DNA of 10,677 nt from an uncultured Leptotrichia sp. GTDB lineage: Bacteria; Fusobacteriota; Fusobacteriia; Fusobacteriales; Leptotrichiaceae. Every line of letters begins with the position of its first letter. Within the stretch, counting starts at the first letter, position 1. Position numbers and translations under genes: made by a program. The stretch covers positions 1 to 10,677 of the forward strand of contig CALEXX010000029.1 of NCBI GenBank assembly GCA_937925095.1, read 5' to 3'. Shown here one piece after another: positions 1 to 7,601 of this stretch. Under the pieces are notes generated by a model. That model saw nothing but the letters and a program-made list of their open reading frames with translations. It ran no database searches and was not told the origin of the DNA.

Positions 1-11
1 TGTTCATTTAC

Positions 12-36
12 TAAAATTTTACATTGTAAAATTTTA
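12..36. repeat. Perfect 11-bp inverted repeat, 3-nt spacer
   Basis: TAAAATTTTAC (12-22) and GTAAAATTTTA (26-36) are exact reverse complements separated by ATT. No T-run follows on either strand, so it is not an obvious intrinsic terminator. It could be an operator or a 3' UTR hairpin of a gene left of the window. AT-rich palindromes of this size can also arise by chance in DNA of this composition. Confidence 0.4.
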
Positions 37-83
37 AATAATTCAAAAATATAGTTTTTTACATTACTTTTTATTTTTTTGAG

Positions 84-114
84 ACAGTCCCCTAAATTTT
101 ATGGGACTGTTTTT
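84..114 (+). terminator. Intrinsic terminator of a + strand gene left of the window
   Basis: ACAGTCCC (84-91) and GGGACTGT (103-110) form a perfect 8-bp stem with an 11-nt loop, followed directly by a T-run. It is the most GC-rich stretch nearby. The T-run is on the + strand only; on the minus strand the stem is followed by CTC and then A residues. It therefore serves a gene ending before position 1, convergent with the malQ-regulator pair, rather than that pair. Confidence 0.8.
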
Positions 115-151
115 AATTTTATTATTTTTCTTGTTACTGTTTTAGTGTAAA

Positions 152-859
152 TTATCTTTTTGCAACTATTGAAAATGTAAATTTATCCGGACGGTAGGAA
201 ATAGTTCCATATTCAAAAAGACTTCCGTTTGATAGATAGGCATATGTTTCAATAACAACAACCATTTCATATTTTTTCAAGTCCATATGTTTTTTTTCTT
301 CAAGAGTTGCATATCTGAACTTTATTTCCCTTCTCGAATGTGAAATCTTCAGATTAAGTTCATTTTCCAAATATTCATAAATAGATTTCTGAGAAATTTC
401 CTTACTTAGGAAAGGAATAATTCTCCTGTCAAAATAAGAAACATCATATTCGAGCTTTTCTCCATCAAGAGAACGTGTACGGACAACTTTATAAAAATCA
501 TTGTCTTTAGTAGCATGAAAAATATCCATCAGCTTTTTATCATCCTGAATTATATAAAGACTGATAAGATGAGTTTTTATATTGAGGCTTTCAGCTTTAT
601 TCAGCTCCTGTGAAGTTTGGAGTGAAGAAAGGGATACATTTTTCAGGTATCCTCTTTCAAGGATTAAGGAATTTTTCCCTTTTATCTTTTGAATATACCC
701 TTCCAATTCAAGAATTGAAAGGGCTTTTCTTATAGTATCTTTGGAATAGGAGTATTTATTTGCCAGTTCAGACTCACTGGCCAAAAATTCTCCCGGTTTT
801 AGGAAACCATCCTTTATTTTATTTTTTATATCGTTGTATACATCTTTATATTTGCTCAT
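152..859 (-). CDS. GntR-family (HutC/TreR-like) regulator with UTRA domain
   Basis: This is a 235-residue cytoplasmic transcription regulator. Residues about 4-65 form the GntR winged helix-turn-helix, with the recognition segment SKDTIRKALSIL and the wing IQKIKGKNSLIL. Residues about 90-232 are a UTRA effector domain, with FYKVVRTRSLDGE, SYFDRR and a TreR-like end YRPDKFTF. UTRA domains of this subfamily usually sense phosphorylated sugars; here a maltose- or alpha-glucoside-6-phosphate is a plausible ligand. The start ATG (857-859) has an AAGGAAG ribosome site about 8 nt upstream. It begins 26 nt after the malQ stop on the same strand, so it is probably the second gene of a malQ operon. It is 61% identical without gaps to the regulator at 7602-8309. 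Its target is not shown directly, but the palindromes upstream of the phosphorylase and permease genes are the best candidates. Confidence 0.9.
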   Translation of the reverse strand: MSKYKDVYNDIKNKIKDGFLKPGEFLASESELANKYSYSKDTIRKALSILELEGYIQKIKGKNSLILERGYLKNVSLSSLQTSQELNKAESLNIKTHLISLYIIQDDKKLMDIFHATKDNDFYKVVRTRSLDGEKLEYDVSYFDRRIIPFLSKEISQKSIYEYLENELNLKISHSRREIKFRYATLEEKKHMDLKKYEMVVVIETYAYLSNGSLFEYGTISYRPDKFTFSIVAKR

Positions 860-885
860 ATTATTCTGCTTCCTTATTTAAAATG

Positions 886-2382
886 TTATCTTGAGTATAC
901 TTTAGTTAATTTTGCAATTCTGTCAGCTAATTCATCTGTAAGAACTCCATGTTTTAAACGCCATTGCCAGTTGCCTGCAGCAACTCCAGGAGTGTTTATT
1001 CTAGCTTCACTTCCAAGACCTAGGAAATCCTGAACTGGAGATATTGCCATGTTGGCAACTGAGCTCCATGCTCCTCTTATTGCATCCCAGTGAATTTTAT
1101 CATCTGATCTTGAATTCAGATAATCTCTTGCAAACTGTCTATCTTCTTCTTTTGCCTTATGGAACCATCCTATCAGCGTATCGTTATCATGAGTTCCTGT
1201 ATAGACAACACAGTTTTTTGTATATGTATGAGGCAAATAGTCATTTTCTTCACCTGAATCAAATGCAAATCCTAAAATTTTCATTCCTGGGAATCCAGTA
1301 GCTTCTCTTAAATCAATAACTCCTTGAGTCATAAGTCCCAGATCTTCAGCAATAATAGGTAATTCACCTAATTGAGATTTAATAGCATTAAATAAGTCAA
1401 TTCCTGGACCTGGTTCCCATTGGCCATTTATAGCAGTGTCATCACCGTAAGGGACTGCCCAGTATGCTTCAAATCCTCTAAAGTGATCTATTCTTATTAT
1501 ATCGCAAGTTGAAAGGTTTGCTCTTACCCTTTCTACCCACCAGCTGTAGTTAGTTTCTTTAAGTTTTTGCCAGTTATAAAGCGGATTTCCCCATAATTGT
1601 CCAGTTGCACTGAAATAATCAGGCGGAACACCAGCCACTTTAACGGGTTTTCTTTCTTCATCAAATAGGAATATTTCCGGATTTGCCCATGCATCAGAAC
1701 TATCTGCAGCAACAAATATTGGTATATCTCCTATTATTTTTATACCGTTTTCATTTGCATATCTTTTTACATCTCCCCATTGTTTAAAGAACAGGAACTG
1801 TATGAAATTATGATATTCAACATCATCAGCAAGTTCATTTTTGTAATGTTCCATTGCTTCATGTTCTCTATTTTTTATATCGTGTGCCCATTCATTCCAA
1901 GGAAGTCCATTAAAATGGTTTTTCAATGAAATATAAAGGCTGTAGTCATTTAGCCATGAAGCATTTTCTCTTTTAAAATGTTCAAGATTTTCTCTCATTT
2001 CGTGATTATCAGAAGATTTAAAGTTTTCATATGCCCTTCTTAATAAAGGATATTTCTGATTATATATTGCCCCGTAATCTATGTATTCTTCGTTATCTCC
2101 AAAAAATACATCTCTAAGGTCTTCTTCTGAAAGTAAATGAGCTTCAATAAGTAAATCAAAGTCAATAAGATAAGGATTCCCGGCAAAAGATGAAAATGAC
2201 TGGTATGGAGAATCTCCATATCCTGTAGGTCCTAAAGGGAATATTTGCCATAATTTCTGTCTAGATTTTTTTAGGAAATCAATAAAAGCATAAGCTTCTT
2301 TTCCTAAAGTTCCAATACCGTATTTTCCTGGAAGGGAAGTCGGATGGAATAAAATACCTGAGCTTCTTTCAAACATATACAT
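886..2382 (-). CDS. malQ: 4-alpha-glucanotransferase (amylomaltase, GH77)
   Basis: Disproportionating enzyme that transfers alpha-1,4-glucosyl units between maltodextrins, releasing glucose and building longer chains for the phosphorylase. The GH77 signatures are complete: SSGILFHPTSLPG near the N-terminus, GDSPYQSFSSFAGNPYLID, the nucleophile Asp299 in IRIDHFRG, the acid/base Glu346 in IIAEDLG and Asp399 in GTHDNDT. The full length of 498 residues is typical of the short bacterial amylomaltase type, without N-terminal extensions. Numbering is from the upstream ATG at 2382. The true start is probably the in-frame ATG at 2376 (protein MFERSSG..., 496 aa), because AGGAGG at 2385-2390 lies only 2 nt from the first ATG but 8 nt from the second. 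It heads a minus-strand operon with the GntR gene and is divergent from the phosphorylase. It is cytoplasmic, with no signal peptide. Confidence 0.97.
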   Translation of the reverse strand: MYMFERSSGILFHPTSLPGKYGIGTLGKEAYAFIDFLKKSRQKLWQIFPLGPTGYGDSPYQSFSSFAGNPYLIDFDLLIEAHLLSEEDLRDVFFGDNEEYIDYGAIYNQKYPLLRRAYENFKSSDNHEMRENLEHFKRENASWLNDYSLYISLKNHFNGLPWNEWAHDIKNREHEAMEHYKNELADDVEYHNFIQFLFFKQWGDVKRYANENGIKIIGDIPIFVAADSSDAWANPEIFLFDEERKPVKVAGVPPDYFSATGQLWGNPLYNWQKLKETNYSWWVERVRANLSTCDIIRIDHFRGFEAYWAVPYGDDTAINGQWEPGPGIDLFNAIKSQLGELPIIAEDLGLMTQGVIDLREATGFPGMKILGFAFDSGEENDYLPHTYTKNCVVYTGTHDNDTLIGWFHKAKEEDRQFARDYLNSRSDDKIHWDAIRGAWSSVANMAISPVQDFLGLGSEARINTPGVAAGNWQWRLKHGVLTDELADRIAKLTKVYSR

Positions 2383-2384
2383 TT

Positions 2385-2390
2385 CCTCCT
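2385..2390 (-). promoter_or_regulatory. malQ ribosome binding site (decides start)
   Basis: Consensus AGGAGG on the minus strand. Its spacing favours the ATG at 2374-2376 (8 nt) over the ATG at 2380-2382 (2 nt), so malQ should be shortened by two codons. Confidence 0.75.
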
Positions 2391-2408
2391 AAATTAGTTT
2401 ATATTTTA

Positions 2409-2437
2409 AATATAGCCCATTTTTCCCAAAAAGTCAA
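2409..2437 (-). promoter_or_regulatory. malQ-gntR promoter
   Basis: On the minus strand, TTGACT (2432-2437) and TATATT (2409-2414) are separated by exactly 17 nt, a good sigma70-type promoter. Initiation about 7 nt past the -10 would leave a short leader containing the AGGAGG site. An 18-bp imperfect palindrome abuts its upstream side at 2442-2459. Confidence 0.75.
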
Positions 2438-2441
2438 CAGA

Positions 2442-2459
2442 CGAAAGTGGACATTTTCG
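2442..2459. promoter_or_regulatory. Candidate operator upstream of malQ promoter
   Basis: CGAAAGTGGACATTTTCG is an imperfect palindrome with 7 of 9 base pairs complementary. It ends 4 nt before the malQ -35, the same relative position as the TTTACGTAAA elements at the other promoters, but the sequence differs. The binding protein is unknown. Confidence 0.4.
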
Positions 2460-2481
2460 GAGAAATTGTTATAAAACACGA

Positions 2482-2527
2482 ACATTTACGTAAATGTATT
2501 GACAAATTAAAAAATAAAGATTATAAT
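2482..2527 (+). promoter_or_regulatory. Phosphorylase promoter with TTTACGTAAA palindrome
   Basis: ACATTTACGTAAATGT (2482-2497) is a perfect 16-bp palindrome. One base later comes the consensus -35 TTGACA (2499-2504), a 17-nt spacer and the consensus -10 TATAAT (2522-2527). Bases 2485-2515 are identical to 5826-5856 in front of the permease gene. A transcript from here starts near 2534, which bears on the choice of start codon for the phosphorylase. Confidence 0.85.
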
Positions 2528-2544
2528 AGACACGAAAATTTACT

Positions 2545-4842
2545 ATGAAAGGAATTAAAAATAAGACAATGAAGAGTAATTTTATAGAATTTTTAAAACG
2601 TGGGGATAGCAAAGAACTTAAAGAAATGACAAATCAGGAGATTTATTACAAGCTTTTAGAATATGTAAAAGAAGAAGCTGAAAAAAAATCAGAAAATAAA
2701 TCAAAGAAAAAGATATACTACATATCAGCAGAATTTCTTATAGGAAAGCTATTGTCAAATAATCTTATTAATCTTGGAATATACAAGGAAATAAGGGAAG
2801 AACTAAAAAAAGCGGGAAAAAAACTAAGTGATATTGAAGAATTGGAGACAGAACCATCACTAGGAAATGGTGGACTTGGGAGACTGGCTTCATGTTTTGT
2901 AGATTCAATATCTACTTTGGGAATAAATGGGGAAGGTATAGGATTAAACTACCATTGCGGTCTTTTTAAACAGGTTTTTAAAAAAAATGAGCAGAAAGCT
3001 GAGCCAAATTACTGGATAGAAGATGAAAGCTGGTTAAGGGATACAAATATAGGATATAAGATAAAATTTAAAAACTTCACTTTAAATTCAAAACTGAAAA
3101 GAATTGATATACTTGGATATGAAAAGGACACAAAAAATTATCTGAATCTGTTTGATATTGAAAGTGTTGATTACAATTTAATAGAAGAAGGAATAACTTT
3201 TGATGAGGAAGTTATAGAAAAAAACCTTACATTATTCCTATATCCTGATGACAGTACTAAAAAAGGAGAACTTTTACGTATTTATCAGCAATATTTTATG
3301 GTTTCAAATGCTGCAAGACTTATTATTGCTGAAGCTTTAGAAAAGGGAAGTAATATTCATGACCTTGCTGATTATGCTTTTGTTCAGATAAATGATACTC
3401 ATCCGAGTATGGTAATTCCGGAACTAATTAGAATCATGACAGAGGAATATAAAATTTCTTTTGAGGAATCTGTAAAAATTGTTACATCAATGACAGGATA
3501 TACAAACCACACAATATTAGCGGAAGCACTTGAGAAATGGCCATTAGAATACCTTGAGGAAGTTGTACCTGATATAGTTGATATAATAAAAAAACTTGAT
3601 AAAATTGTAAAAATAAAATATAATAATGATAACGTACAAATTATAGACAAAGAAGATAGAGTCCACATGGCAAATATGGACATACATTTTTCATCAAGTG
3701 TAAATGGGGTAGCTTATCTACATACTGAAATTTTGAAAAACAGTGAACTTAAGGATTTTTACGAAATTTATCCGGAAAAGTTTAACAACAAGACAAACGG
3801 AATTACCTTCAGAAGATGGCTTGAAAGCTGTAATGAAGACCTTGCAGATTATATAAAGGAATTAATAGGAACAGGTTATCTTACAGATGCTGAAAAACTG
3901 GAAGAACTTTTGAAATTTTCTGATGATAAGGAAGTATACAGAAAACTGAAAAATATAAAAAAGGGAAACAAACTGAAACTGAAGGAATATCTGCAACATA
4001 CCCAAGGTATTGTAATAGATGAAAACAGCATAATAGACACGCAGATAAAAAGATTCCACGAATATAAGCGTCAGCAGATGAATGCTTTATATGTAATAAA
4101 AAAATATCTTGATATAAAAAGTGGAAAACTTCCTGAAAGAAAAATAACTGTACTTTTTGGAGGAAAAGCCGCTCCAGCATATATAATCGCTCAGGATATA
4201 ATTCATCTGATACTTTGTCTGTCAGAAATTATAAACAATGATCCTGAAGTAAACAAGTATCTGAATGTATATCTGGTTGAAAACTATAATGTAGGACTGG
4301 CTGAAAAAATAATTCCTGCAACAGATATTTCAGAACAGATTTCCCTTGCATCAAAGGAAGCGAGTGGAACAGGAAACATGAAATTTATGTTGAATGGTGC
4401 ATTAACTTTAGGAACAATGGATGGAGCAAATGTTGAAATCTGTGAACTTGTAGGTAATGAAAATATCTATATTTTTGGAAAACATAGTGATGAAATCATA
4501 GAATTATATGAAAAAGAAGGATACGTTTCAAAAGACTACTATAAACAGGAAGGAATTAAAGAAGTAGTTGATTTTATTACTTCAGAAGAACTTATTAAAG
4601 TAGGAAACAGAGAAAGACTGGAAAGACTGCATAATGAACTTATAAATAAAGACTGGTTCATGACACTTATTGACTTTAATGAATATTATGAAGTTAAGGA
4701 AAAAATGTTGTCTGACTATGAAAATAAGGATCTTTGGTATAAAAAGGTCATAAATAACATAGCTAAAGCAGGATTCTTCTCTTCAGACAGAACAATAAGT
4801 CAATATGAAAATGAAATATGGAAAACAGAAGATAAAAAATAA
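2545..4842 (+). CDS. glgP: Glycogen/maltodextrin phosphorylase (GT35)
   Basis: PLP-dependent enzyme that phosphorolyses alpha-1,4-glucans to glucose-1-phosphate in the cytoplasm. Family hallmarks in order: EPSLGNGGLGRLASCF (about 103-118), QINDTHPS (281-288), SVNGVAYLHTEIL (385-397), KTNGITFRRWL (416-426), QIKRFHEYKRQ (500-510), NYNVGLAEKIIPATDISEQIS (about 580-600) and EASGTGNMKF with the PLP lysine Lys613. At 765 residues it is slightly shorter than the roughly 800 usual for the family. The active-site loop reads HFSSSVNGV instead of the animal GSHAVNGV, and TNGITF replaces TNGITP; I recall similar variants in bacterial phosphorylases. The upstream ATG (2545) would lie only about 11 nt from the predicted transcript start and has no ribosome site. 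The in-frame ATG at 2569, with GAAAGGA upstream, may be the real start. It is paired with malQ, so maltodextrin phosphorylase (malP) is an equally valid name. Confidence 0.95.
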   Translation: MKGIKNKTMKSNFIEFLKRGDSKELKEMTNQEIYYKLLEYVKEEAEKKSENKSKKKIYYISAEFLIGKLLSNNLINLGIYKEIREELKKAGKKLSDIEELETEPSLGNGGLGRLASCFVDSISTLGINGEGIGLNYHCGLFKQVFKKNEQKAEPNYWIEDESWLRDTNIGYKIKFKNFTLNSKLKRIDILGYEKDTKNYLNLFDIESVDYNLIEEGITFDEEVIEKNLTLFLYPDDSTKKGELLRIYQQYFMVSNAARLIIAEALEKGSNIHDLADYAFVQINDTHPSMVIPELIRIMTEEYKISFEESVKIVTSMTGYTNHTILAEALEKWPLEYLEEVVPDIVDIIKKLDKIVKIKYNNDNVQIIDKEDRVHMANMDIHFSSSVNGVAYLHTEILKNSELKDFYEIYPEKFNNKTNGITFRRWLESCNEDLADYIKELIGTGYLTDAEKLEELLKFSDDKEVYRKLKNIKKGNKLKLKEYLQHTQGIVIDENSIIDTQIKRFHEYKRQQMNALYVIKKYLDIKSGKLPERKITVLFGGKAAPAYIIAQDIIHLILCLSEIINNDPEVNKYLNVYLVENYNVGLAEKIIPATDISEQISLASKEASGTGNMKFMLNGALTLGTMDGANVEICELVGNENIYIFGKHSDEIIELYEKEGYVSKDYYKQEGIKEVVDFITSEELIKVGNRERLERLHNELINKDWFMTLIDFNEYYEVKEKMLSDYENKDLWYKKVINNIAKAGFFSSDRTISQYENEIWKTEDKK

Positions 4843-4864
4843 TTAAAATTTATAATATTTAGTG

Positions 4865-4898
4865 CTGTTTCGGAGAATTATCCGGAACAGTCTTATTT
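4865..4898 (+). terminator. Terminator after the phosphorylase gene
   Basis: CTGTTTCGGA (4865-4874) and TCCGGAACAG (4881-4890) form a 10-bp stem with one G-U pair and a 6-nt loop. A T-rich but interrupted run, TCTTATTT, follows. That run can itself pair with AAATAAGA at 4907-4914. The imperfect T-tract suggests some read-through into the phosphatase gene 82 nt further on. Confidence 0.7.
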
Positions 4899-4947
4899 CT
4901 CTCTAAAAATAAGAGAAAAAAACAACATGTTTACAAAATAAAGTTAT

Positions 4948-4953
4948 TATAAA
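4948..4953 (+). promoter_or_regulatory. Possible weak -10 for the phosphatase gene
   Basis: TATAAA lies 26 nt upstream of the ATG. No good -35 is present at 16-18 nt spacing (the nearest, TTTACA at 4930-4935, is only 12 nt away). Expression may depend on read-through from the phosphorylase. Weak evidence. Confidence 0.2.
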
Positions 4954-4979
4954 ATTTAAAAGAAAGGAAAGGTGAAAAT

Positions 4980-5771
4980 ATGAAACTGTTGACTATCAAT
5001 GTTCATGCCTGGATAGAGGAAAATCAGGATGAAAAGATGGAAATACTGGCAAAAGTAATTGCAGAAAATGACTATGATGTAGTAGCTATGCAGGAAGTAA
5101 ATCAGTCTATGAATAGTCCTGTAATTTTTAGGGCAATACGGCAGGATAACTATGGTTGGGTACTTCTGGAAAAAATCAGTAAATATACTGATAGAACCTA
5201 TTACTATCATTGGAGTAATTCGCATATTGGCTACGGTAAATATGATGAAGGTCTTGCAATTATAACAAAACATAAGCTTTTAGATGTAGATGAATTTTAT
5301 TGTACTAGGGCTCAAAGCGTAAATACAATTACATCGAGAAGAATTAACAGTGCAACAATTGAATATAAGGGGCAGAAAGTAGAATTTTACACTTGCCATA
5401 TGAATCTTCCTACAAATCAGGAAGAAAAAATGGCAGATAATATCCAGACAATACTGAAAAGAAGTCAAACTGATAATTTAAAGATACTAATGGGAGATTT
5501 CAATACTGATGCAATAAATAGTCCTGAAGATTACAAAATGATTCTTTCTCAGGGACTGTATGACACATATACTATGGCGGAAGAAAAAGATAGTGGAATT
5601 ACAGTAGGAGGAAACATTGATGGATGGAGTAAAAGCAAGGAAGAAAAACGTATAGACTATATTTTAAGTAACAAGGAAATAAAAGTTAAAAGCAGCAAAG
5701 TAATATTCAATGGAGAAAATCATCCAGTTGTGTCAGACCATTATGGGCTGGAAGTTATTCTGGATTTGTAA
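4980..5771 (+). CDS. EEP-family phosphatase, candidate maltose-6'-phosphate phosphatase
   Basis: This is a 263-residue cytoplasmic protein of the endonuclease/exonuclease/phosphatase (DNase I-like) fold, with no signal peptide or membrane segment. The metal and catalytic motifs are complete: Asn7 in LLTINVHAW, Glu39 in MQEVNQ, His140 in CHMNL, Asp173 and Asn175 in GDFN, Asp226 in RIDYIL and the terminal SDH (252-254). The fold alone does not give a substrate. Context does: it lies between a maltodextrin phosphorylase and an alpha-glucoside PTS permease. MapP of Enterococcus faecalis, which dephosphorylates maltose-6'-phosphate after PTS uptake, is to my recollection of this superfamily and is also encoded next to a maltose permease. 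I therefore infer a MapP-like role; a nuclease or other phosphatase is not excluded. The ribosome site is AAAGGTG, 5 nt before the ATG. No terminator is visible between it and the permease gene. Confidence 0.85.
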   Translation: MKLLTINVHAWIEENQDEKMEILAKVIAENDYDVVAMQEVNQSMNSPVIFRAIRQDNYGWVLLEKISKYTDRTYYYHWSNSHIGYGKYDEGLAIITKHKLLDVDEFYCTRAQSVNTITSRRINSATIEYKGQKVEFYTCHMNLPTNQEEKMADNIQTILKRSQTDNLKILMGDFNTDAINSPEDYKMILSQGLYDTYTMAEEKDSGITVGGNIDGWSKSKEEKRIDYILSNKEIKVKSSKVIFNGENHPVVSDHYGLEVILDL

Positions 5772-5825
5772 GAATATAAGGCATTTTAAATTGAAATACG
5801 AAAATGAAATAAAAAGTTAAAAAAG

Positions 5826-5868
5826 ATTTACGTAAATGTATTGACAAATTAAAAAAATGTGGTATATT
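5826..5868 (+). promoter_or_regulatory. PTS permease promoter with TTTACGTAAA palindrome
   Basis: The 12-bp perfect palindrome ATTTACGTAAAT (5826-5837) lies 3 nt before the consensus -35 TTGACA (5841-5846), with -10 TATATT (5863-5868) after a 16-nt spacer. The first 31 bases are identical to 2485-2515 before the phosphorylase gene, so the same regulator probably acts on both. Confidence 0.85.
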
Positions 5869-5914
5869 TAAAATATGAAAAAATCATATATAAAAATTTT
5901 AGGAGGTAGTAAAA

Positions 5915-7495
5915 ATGATGAAAAAAATCCAACGTTTTGGTGGAGCAATGATGGCACCAGTTCTATTATTTGCATTTACGGGGATAGTAGTAGGACTTGC
6001 ATCAGTATTCACTAATACACAAGTTGTGGGGAAAATTGCTGAAGAAGGGACAATGTGGTATAAATTCTGGTATGTAGTTGCAGAAGGTGGTTGGACAGTA
6101 TTTAGACAAATGCCTTTATTATTTGCAATAGGATTACCAATAAGTTTGGCAACAAAGACAAATGCAAGAGCATGTTTAGAAACATTTGCATTATATATGA
6201 CATTTAACTATTTTGTATCTGCGATATTAAAAGTATTCTATGGAATAGATGCAGCTAAACAAATAGCAGACGGTGTAACAGGTTATTCTGCAATAGCCGG
6301 AGTTCCAACAATAGATACAAGTTTATTTGGTGGTATTCTAATCGCAGCATTGGTAGTATATATACATAATAAATACTTTGACAAGAAATTACCTGATTTC
6401 TTAGGAGTATTTCAAGGTTCAGTATTTGTATATATTATAGGATTTATAGTTATGATTCCTTGTGCATTTTTAACAGTATTAATCTGGCCTAAAGTTCAAA
6501 TGGGAATTGGTGCAATGCAAGGATTTATGAAGGCTTCAGGAGTATTTGGAGTATGGGTTTATACATTCTTGGAAAGAATATTAATACCTACAGGATTACA
6601 CCACTTTGTTTACACACCATTTGTATTTGGTCCAGCAGTAGTTCCTAATGGAATTCAAGTTTACTGGGTTGAACACATAAAAGAATTTGCTCAAAGTACA
6701 GAAGCATTAAAAACTTTATTCCCAGGTGGAGGGTTTGCATTACATGGAAACTCAAAAATATTTGGTGCAGCAGGAATAGCACTTGCTATGTATGCTACTG
6801 CAAAACCTGAGAAAAAGAAAACAGTAGCAGCATTATTAATACCAATAGTATTTACAGCAGTAGTTTCAGGAATAACTGAACCATTAGAATTTACATTCTT
6901 ATTTATAGCTCCAGTATTGTTTGCAGTTCACGCTTTCTTAGCGGCAACAATGGCAGCAACAATGTATGCTTTCGGAGTAGTTGGAAATATGGGTGGAGGA
7001 CTTCTTGATTTCCTATTCTTAAACTGGATACCAATGTTTAAAAATCACTCTGGAACAGTAATTACTCAAATAGTAATAGGATTAATATTCACAGCAATAT
7101 ACTTCTTCGTATTTAAATTCTTAATTCAAAAAATGAATCTGAAAACTCCAGGTAGAGAAGATGAAGATGAAGAAATGAAACTTTATACAAAAGCTGATTA
7201 TAAAGCTAAACATGGTGAAGGTGGAGCAGCAGCTTCAGGTTCTTCAGATGACCAGTATATGGATCAGGCAATAATAATTCTTGAAGCATTAGGTGGAAAA
7301 GATAATATTGAAGAATTAAATAACTGTGCAACAAGATTAAGAGTAAGTGTAAAAGATGAATCTAAATTAGCAAAAGACGCTGCATTTAAAGCAGGTGGAG
7401 CACACGGAGTAGTTAGAAAAGGTAAAGCAGTTCAAGTAATTATAGGATTGACAGTACCACAAGTAAGAGAAAGAATTGAAAACTTAGTTAAATAA
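5915..7495 (+). CDS. PTS system alpha-glucoside EIICB component
   Basis: Membrane permease that imports and phosphorylates an alpha-glucoside (maltose and/or sucrose isomers) at the expense of PEP. Residues 1 to about 405 are the EIIC domain of the glucose/maltose superfamily: many hydrophobic helices, RILIPTGLHH (221-230), the GFALHGNS loop and GITEPLEFTFLF (319-330). A charged then Gly/Ala/Ser-rich linker (about 410-447) leads to an EIIB domain with the phosphoryl-accepting Cys471 in NNCATRLRV. No EIIA domain is present or encoded nearby, so a general glucose-type EIIA must be supplied in trans. AGGAGG at 5901-5906 is 8 nt from the ATG. The order EIICB, GntR, GH4 matches the L. buccalis locus proposed for sucrose-isomer uptake. 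Substrate is inferred from neighbours; MalX/GlvC/SimA-type names would all be reasonable. Confidence 0.95.
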   Translation: MMKKIQRFGGAMMAPVLLFAFTGIVVGLASVFTNTQVVGKIAEEGTMWYKFWYVVAEGGWTVFRQMPLLFAIGLPISLATKTNARACLETFALYMTFNYFVSAILKVFYGIDAAKQIADGVTGYSAIAGVPTIDTSLFGGILIAALVVYIHNKYFDKKLPDFLGVFQGSVFVYIIGFIVMIPCAFLTVLIWPKVQMGIGAMQGFMKASGVFGVWVYTFLERILIPTGLHHFVYTPFVFGPAVVPNGIQVYWVEHIKEFAQSTEALKTLFPGGGFALHGNSKIFGAAGIALAMYATAKPEKKKTVAALLIPIVFTAVVSGITEPLEFTFLFIAPVLFAVHAFLAATMAATMYAFGVVGNMGGGLLDFLFLNWIPMFKNHSGTVITQIVIGLIFTAIYFFVFKFLIQKMNLKTPGREDEDEEMKLYTKADYKAKHGEGGAAASGSSDDQYMDQAIIILEALGGKDNIEELNNCATRLRVSVKDESKLAKDAAFKAGGAHGVVRKGKAVQVIIGLTVPQVRERIENLVK

Positions 7496-7506
7496 TACAT
7501 AAAAAT

Positions 7507-7558
7507 AAGAAAGAATTTTCAGAAGTGATTTAGAGCTTATGAAAGTTCTTTCTTTTTT
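7507..7558. terminator. Bidirectional terminator between convergent genes
   Basis: AAGAAAGAATTTTC (7507-7520) and GAAAGTTCTTTCTT (7541-7554) form a 14-bp stem with one G-U pair and a 20-nt loop. On the + strand it ends in TTTTTT, closing the permease transcript. Read on the minus strand the stem is followed by ATTTTTATG, so it can also end the regulator transcript from 7602-8330. Confidence 0.85.
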
Positions 7559-7601
7559 GTATATCATTTAATTCATTTAAAATCAAAGTGATGAAATTGT
7601 A

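Noticed and set aside
1044..1301. Plus-strand ORF inside malQ
   Set aside because: Antisense shadow of a well-supported gene; no ribosome site or recognisable domain. The same applies to the minus-strand ORFs inside the phosphorylase, phosphatase and GH4 genes.
2383..2544. CcpA-type cre site in the divergent region
   Set aside because: No sequence fitting the usual TGNAANCGNTNNCA pattern was found here or in the other intergenic regions.
4922..4935. AACATGTT palindrome before the phosphatase gene as an operator
   Set aside because: Only 8 bp, no similarity to the TTTACGTAAA elements and no good promoter next to it.
5873..5889. ATATGA/TCATAT inverted repeat in the permease leader
   Set aside because: Six AT-rich base pairs with a 5-nt A loop; too weak in this composition to call a structure.
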